Part shown: one piece after another, positions 61,522-64,000 of the stretch
Position numbering within the stretch: position 1 is the stretch's first letter
How the letters are laid out: each line of letters opens with the position of its first letter
From: Nostocoides_A vanveenii
GTDB taxonomy: Bacteria > Actinomycetota > Actinomycetes > Actinomycetales > Dermatophilaceae
DNA length: 64,000 nucleotides
Reading direction: 5' to 3'
Assembly: GCF_039531165.1 (NCBI RefSeq)
Contig: NZ_BAAAPN010000047.1
Coordinates: 1 to 64,000, forward strand
Position numbers and translations under genes: made by a program
The notes under the pieces: generated by a model
What the model was told of the DNA's origin: nothing
What the model saw: only the letters and a program-made list of their open reading frames with translations
The model's database searches: none

Positions 61522-63831
61522 TCAACCGTTGGCGCGAACATTGTCGGCGACCAGGTGGGACACCTGCTCGGCGACGCTCAATGCCTCCTCGATGGTGGGA
61601 TAGGACGACTCGACCATGATCACGTAGTCGCCGACGACCTGCATGACCAGGCCGGGTACATAGGCCCAGGGGACGCCACTGGCGGTCTTGGTGTTCGTCC
61701 GCTCGATGAGGTAGCCCTGGTCGTGCCCGTCCCACGGCGTGACGATGGCGCTCTGCGGCTGTCCATCTCCGGCCCTGGTCCAGTGGCAGTTGGCGATGAT
61801 CACGGCCATGTCGGCCATCGCGCTGCTGGACTGCCCCGCCGGTAGCCGCGAGATCCGGATCTCGGTGTGCCGGCCGTTCGGGTCGACAAGGGTGTTGGAG
61901 AGCGAACCGGTCGGCACGTATTTCTGATTGCAGTCATGGTCGAAAACCGTGCTGATCTGCACTGGCTCGGTGGACGGCGACGAGGCATAGGTCCAACCGC
62001 TACCCACTGACAAGGCCGGAGGCAAGGCGTTGTCGGGGATCGGCGGGGTGGGCGGGGGCGGGACTGTGGTCGCCGTTGTCGGCGACGGGGTACTACTCGA
62101 CGCCGGCCGGCTCGTGGTCGGGGAAGGTCGGGCACTGGTGGTGCTCCGCGACGGGAGCCGAGATGCTTTCTGAGTCGGGGTGCTACTCGGCTGCGACCCG
62201 GACGACGTCCCGGTGCTGGTCGGTTGATGCGAGGAAGAGGATGTCGGTGTGCCACTCTCGGCCGCTGCGCTCGTCGTGCTCCCGGCGATGCCGGTCGTCG
62301 CTCCCTGACTGGTGCTGATCTGGCCCCCGGCCCGGCTGGGGTTGTCGGGTGCCTTCTTGTGCCCCACGATCACCCAGGCCAAGGGGATCGCCACCGCCAG
62401 GCAGGCCGCCACCAGGCCGCCGATGACCCAGCGTTCATGATTGCCCGAACGCTTCGGCGGCGAGGTCGTCACCGACGGCGAGGCGCCCCCAACCGGCGAC
62501 CTCAGCACCGTGTTGGCGGTGTAGGTGTCCGGGCCCGACGACCAGCCAGGTGCGAGACCACCCGGCTGGCCGGAAGGCGCCGCGGACCACGATGTCGCCC
62601 CACCGGTGGTCGGCCCAGAAGGTATCGGCGACCACGACGTCGCGGGGAGCCCCGACGCTCCCACCGGCCCTGTGGTCCAGGGCGCATTGCCATTCGGCGC
62701 GCGCGCCGCAGATACACCGGGCGCCCCGCCGGTGGCACTCGGCGGCACGAACGCCCCGCCGGCGGCTTGCCCGCCGAAGGCCGCTGCGCCGACTCCCTGG
62801 CCACTCGACGCTTGGCCACCGGGACCCGACGGGGACAGGCCACCGGCGGTTTCGGTGGCGAGGGGGTAGGGCCGCGACGGCCACGCCGCGCCGGGCTGGT
62901 CGTCGTCATTGCTCAGCCACAGGGCTTCCTCGCGCGGCCAGCTGCGCGCCTCGGTGGCCGTGCCCGCGCCAAGCACGACCATATTGCTCACCGGCCGCTG
63001 CAACCGGATTTCCACCGACTGTAGGGCTCGACCGAAGTCAGCGGCGCTGCGGAAGCGCGCCGCCGGATCCTTGGCCATCGACCGGGCCAGAATCTGCTCG
63101 AGCACGGGCGGTACGTCATTGCGCCCGGTCCGCGGGACCGGCGCATTGCCGATCCGCCCGATGAGTGCCATCCGGGAGTTGTCGCCCCGCGGGATTTCGA
63201 ACGGGCTGCGCCCGACCAGCAAGGTCCAGACCGTCGCGCCCAGAGAGTAGACATCGGTGACCGGCGACCCCTTGGCCCGGCCGAGCAGCATCTCCGGCGG
63301 GGACCAGGGGATCGACACGCCGATGTCGCCGTCGTCCGCGGCCGCCGCATTCGCGGCCACCCCGAAGTCCGACAGCCCCGGCTCGTCCCAGGGCGTCGTC
63401 AAGATGTTCGCCGGCTTGACGTCGCGGTGCAGGATGCCCGCTCGGTGGGCACTCTCCAGGGCACCGCTCATCGCGATGCCGATGCGCAGGACCTCATCGA
63501 CGCTCAAGTGCTCGCGGAGGCAGCGCTCCGCCATCGTTGCGTTGGGGCAGAACATCATGCTGATGAAGGGCTGTCCGGCGTCTGTTGTCCCCGTGCCATA
63601 GATCCGCACAACATGCGGATGTTCGAGCTTGGCCATGGTGTGCGCCTCGGTCTCGAAGCGCTGACGCACGTGCGGGTCGGCGAGCGGGTCCCGGATCACC
63701 TTGATGGCAACCTTGCGGTTGAGCCGTGGCTCGTCATAGAGATGGACGTCGCCGTAGCCGCCGGAACTGATGCGTTGGATCGGCGTATACCCCGTGATGG
63801 CCGGTGGGGGAGCGCTGCGCTCGCCTACCAT
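61522..63831 (-). CDS. Transmembrane Ser/Thr protein kinase
   Basis: A 769-residue kinase of the actinobacterial Pkn type. The kinase domain (about 14-280) has a glycine loop SSGGYGDVHLY, catalytic Lys in VAIKVIRD, HRDVKPAN, a DFG in LSDFGVAAN and SPPEMLLG in place of APE. A Gly/Pro/Ser/Thr-rich linker (about 310-460) leads to one membrane helix (GGLVAACLAVAIPLAWVIVG) and a Ser/Thr-rich stalk. The extracellular domain (about 600-769) has no PASTA repeats and no family I can name. The start ATG overlaps a short upstream ORF. It converges on the peptidase gene. Confidence 0.91.
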   Translation of the reverse strand: MVGERSAPPPAITGYTPIQRISSGGYGDVHLYDEPRLNRKVAIKVIRDPLADPHVRQRFETEAHTMAKLEHPHVVRIYGTGTTDAGQPFISMMFCPNATMAERCLREHLSVDEVLRIGIAMSGALESAHRAGILHRDVKPANILTTPWDEPGLSDFGVAANAAAADDGDIGVSIPWSPPEMLLGRAKGSPVTDVYSLGATVWTLLVGRSPFEIPRGDNSRMALIGRIGNAPVPRTGRNDVPPVLEQILARSMAKDPAARFRSAADFGRALQSVEIRLQRPVSNMVVLGAGTATEARSWPREEALWLSNDDDQPGAAWPSRPYPLATETAGGLSPSGPGGQASSGQGVGAAAFGGQAAGGAFVPPSATGGAPGVSAARAPNGNAPWTTGPVGASGLPATSWSPIPSGPTTGGATSWSAAPSGQPGGLAPGWSSGPDTYTANTVLRSPVGGASPSVTTSPPKRSGNHERWVIGGLVAACLAVAIPLAWVIVGHKKAPDNPSRAGGQISTSQGATTGIAGSTTSAAAESGTPTSSSSHQPTSTGTSSGSQPSSTPTQKASRLPSRSTTSARPSPTTSRPASSSTPSPTTATTVPPPPTPPIPDNALPPALSVGSGWTYASSPSTEPVQISTVFDHDCNQKYVPTGSLSNTLVDPNGRHTEIRISRLPAGQSSSAMADMAVIIANCHWTRAGDGQPQSAIVTPWDGHDQGYLIERTNTKTASGVPWAYVPGLVMQVVGDYVIMVESSYPTIEEALSVAEQVSHLVADNVRANG

Positions 63832-63878
63832 GTCGTCCCCGTCCGGCGGTCGAGTTCACGCATTCCGCGCCTGCTCAT
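63825..63878 (-). CDS. Possible 17-residue upstream ORF
   Basis: A frame starting ATG at 63878, preceded by CAGGAGG with about 6 bp spacing, encodes MSRRGMRELDRRTGTTW and ends TAG just past the kinase ATG, which it overlaps in another frame. The ribosome-binding site is far better than the kinase's own. It could feed ribosomes to the kinase start or dampen it. It may also be no gene at all; no promoter is visible in the remaining 120 bp. Confidence 0.4.
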   Translation of the reverse strand: MSRRGMRELDRRTGTTW

Positions 63879-64000
63879 CACGTGCCTCCTGAAGGGACCG
63901 AGCGTGCTGGGCCCGCTCACAATCCTCGCCAGGATCGTGCCGGAGGCCGCCGCGCGGTAGTCCTCGTTTCCAGGGACCTTCGCCGGCCGCAATGTCCAGG

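Overview
The window is a chromosomal segment of a high-GC actinobacterium. The evidence is the base composition (strong G/C at third codon positions, many GTG starts), a WhiB protein, an actinobacterial Tad-type pilus cluster lying beside a DEAH helicase, an F420-type oxidoreductase, and a gene order that follows the Mycobacterium Rv3683-Rv3644 region as I remember it (ponA2, whiB4, two ArsA ATPases, RidA, beta-lactamase-fold hydrolase, crp, nth, CoA Nudix, then acs, the Tad genes, helicase, topA, holB). The dense overlapping genes and the hppA/nhaA/acs content fit Micrococcales of the Intrasporangiaceae/Dermatophilaceae type; that placement is inference.

Layout. 0-2.2 kb: tRNA-Pro(CGG), a metallophosphoesterase and a GatB/YqeY protein. 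2.3-12.4 kb: class A PBP with PASTA domain, WhiB4-like regulator, two ArsA-like ATPases, DUF4177 and RidA proteins, Nudix hydrolase, MBL hydrolase, Crp, endonuclease III and CoA pyrophosphatase. 12.6-14.5 kb: a divergent monooxygenase/GlxA-type regulator pair and about 450 bp of non-coding sequence, where the serine protease marP would be expected. 14.5-20.1 kb: DUF1469 membrane protein, NhaA, an antigen-85-like esterase, a GDSL lipoprotein and an AAA ATPase gene broken by a +1 frameshift. 20.2-28.8 kb: phenylalanine 4-hydroxylase, a 59-residue membrane protein, acs, then a forward run of UspA, fumarase, lipase, thioesterase, LLM oxidoreductase and a secreted AMIN-like protein.

28.8-35.1 kb: two acetate-type symporter modules, each with a small membrane partner, the second led by a LytS/LytR two-component system. 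This links to acs upstream: acetate uptake, sensing and activation. 35.3-36.3 kb: a DUF2975/XRE pair behind an AT-rich operator. 36.3-44.7 kb: the Tad or helicase/secretion-neighbourhood cluster: degenerate Fic protein, TadZ, TadA, fused TadB/C, Flp-like DUF4244, TadE, a repeat-bearing TadE-like protein, a small membrane protein and a DEAH helicase. 44.8-47.7 kb: STAS protein and K+-independent H+-pyrophosphatase. 47.9-64 kb: 2-hydroxyacid dehydrogenase, membrane protein, methyltransferase, CapA lipoprotein, extradiol dioxygenase, topA, acyl-CoA ligase, tmk, holB, secreted peptidase and a membrane Ser/Thr kinase.

The most unexpected signal is not a gene. The octamer CGTATGCC and close variants recur through the whole window on both strands and in several codon phases, far above base-composition expectation. 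Other hidden structure includes a 22-bp tandem repeat family at two gene ends, several operator-like palindromes, a 21-bp in-frame repeat in a pilus protein and a short upstream ORF overlapping the kinase start.
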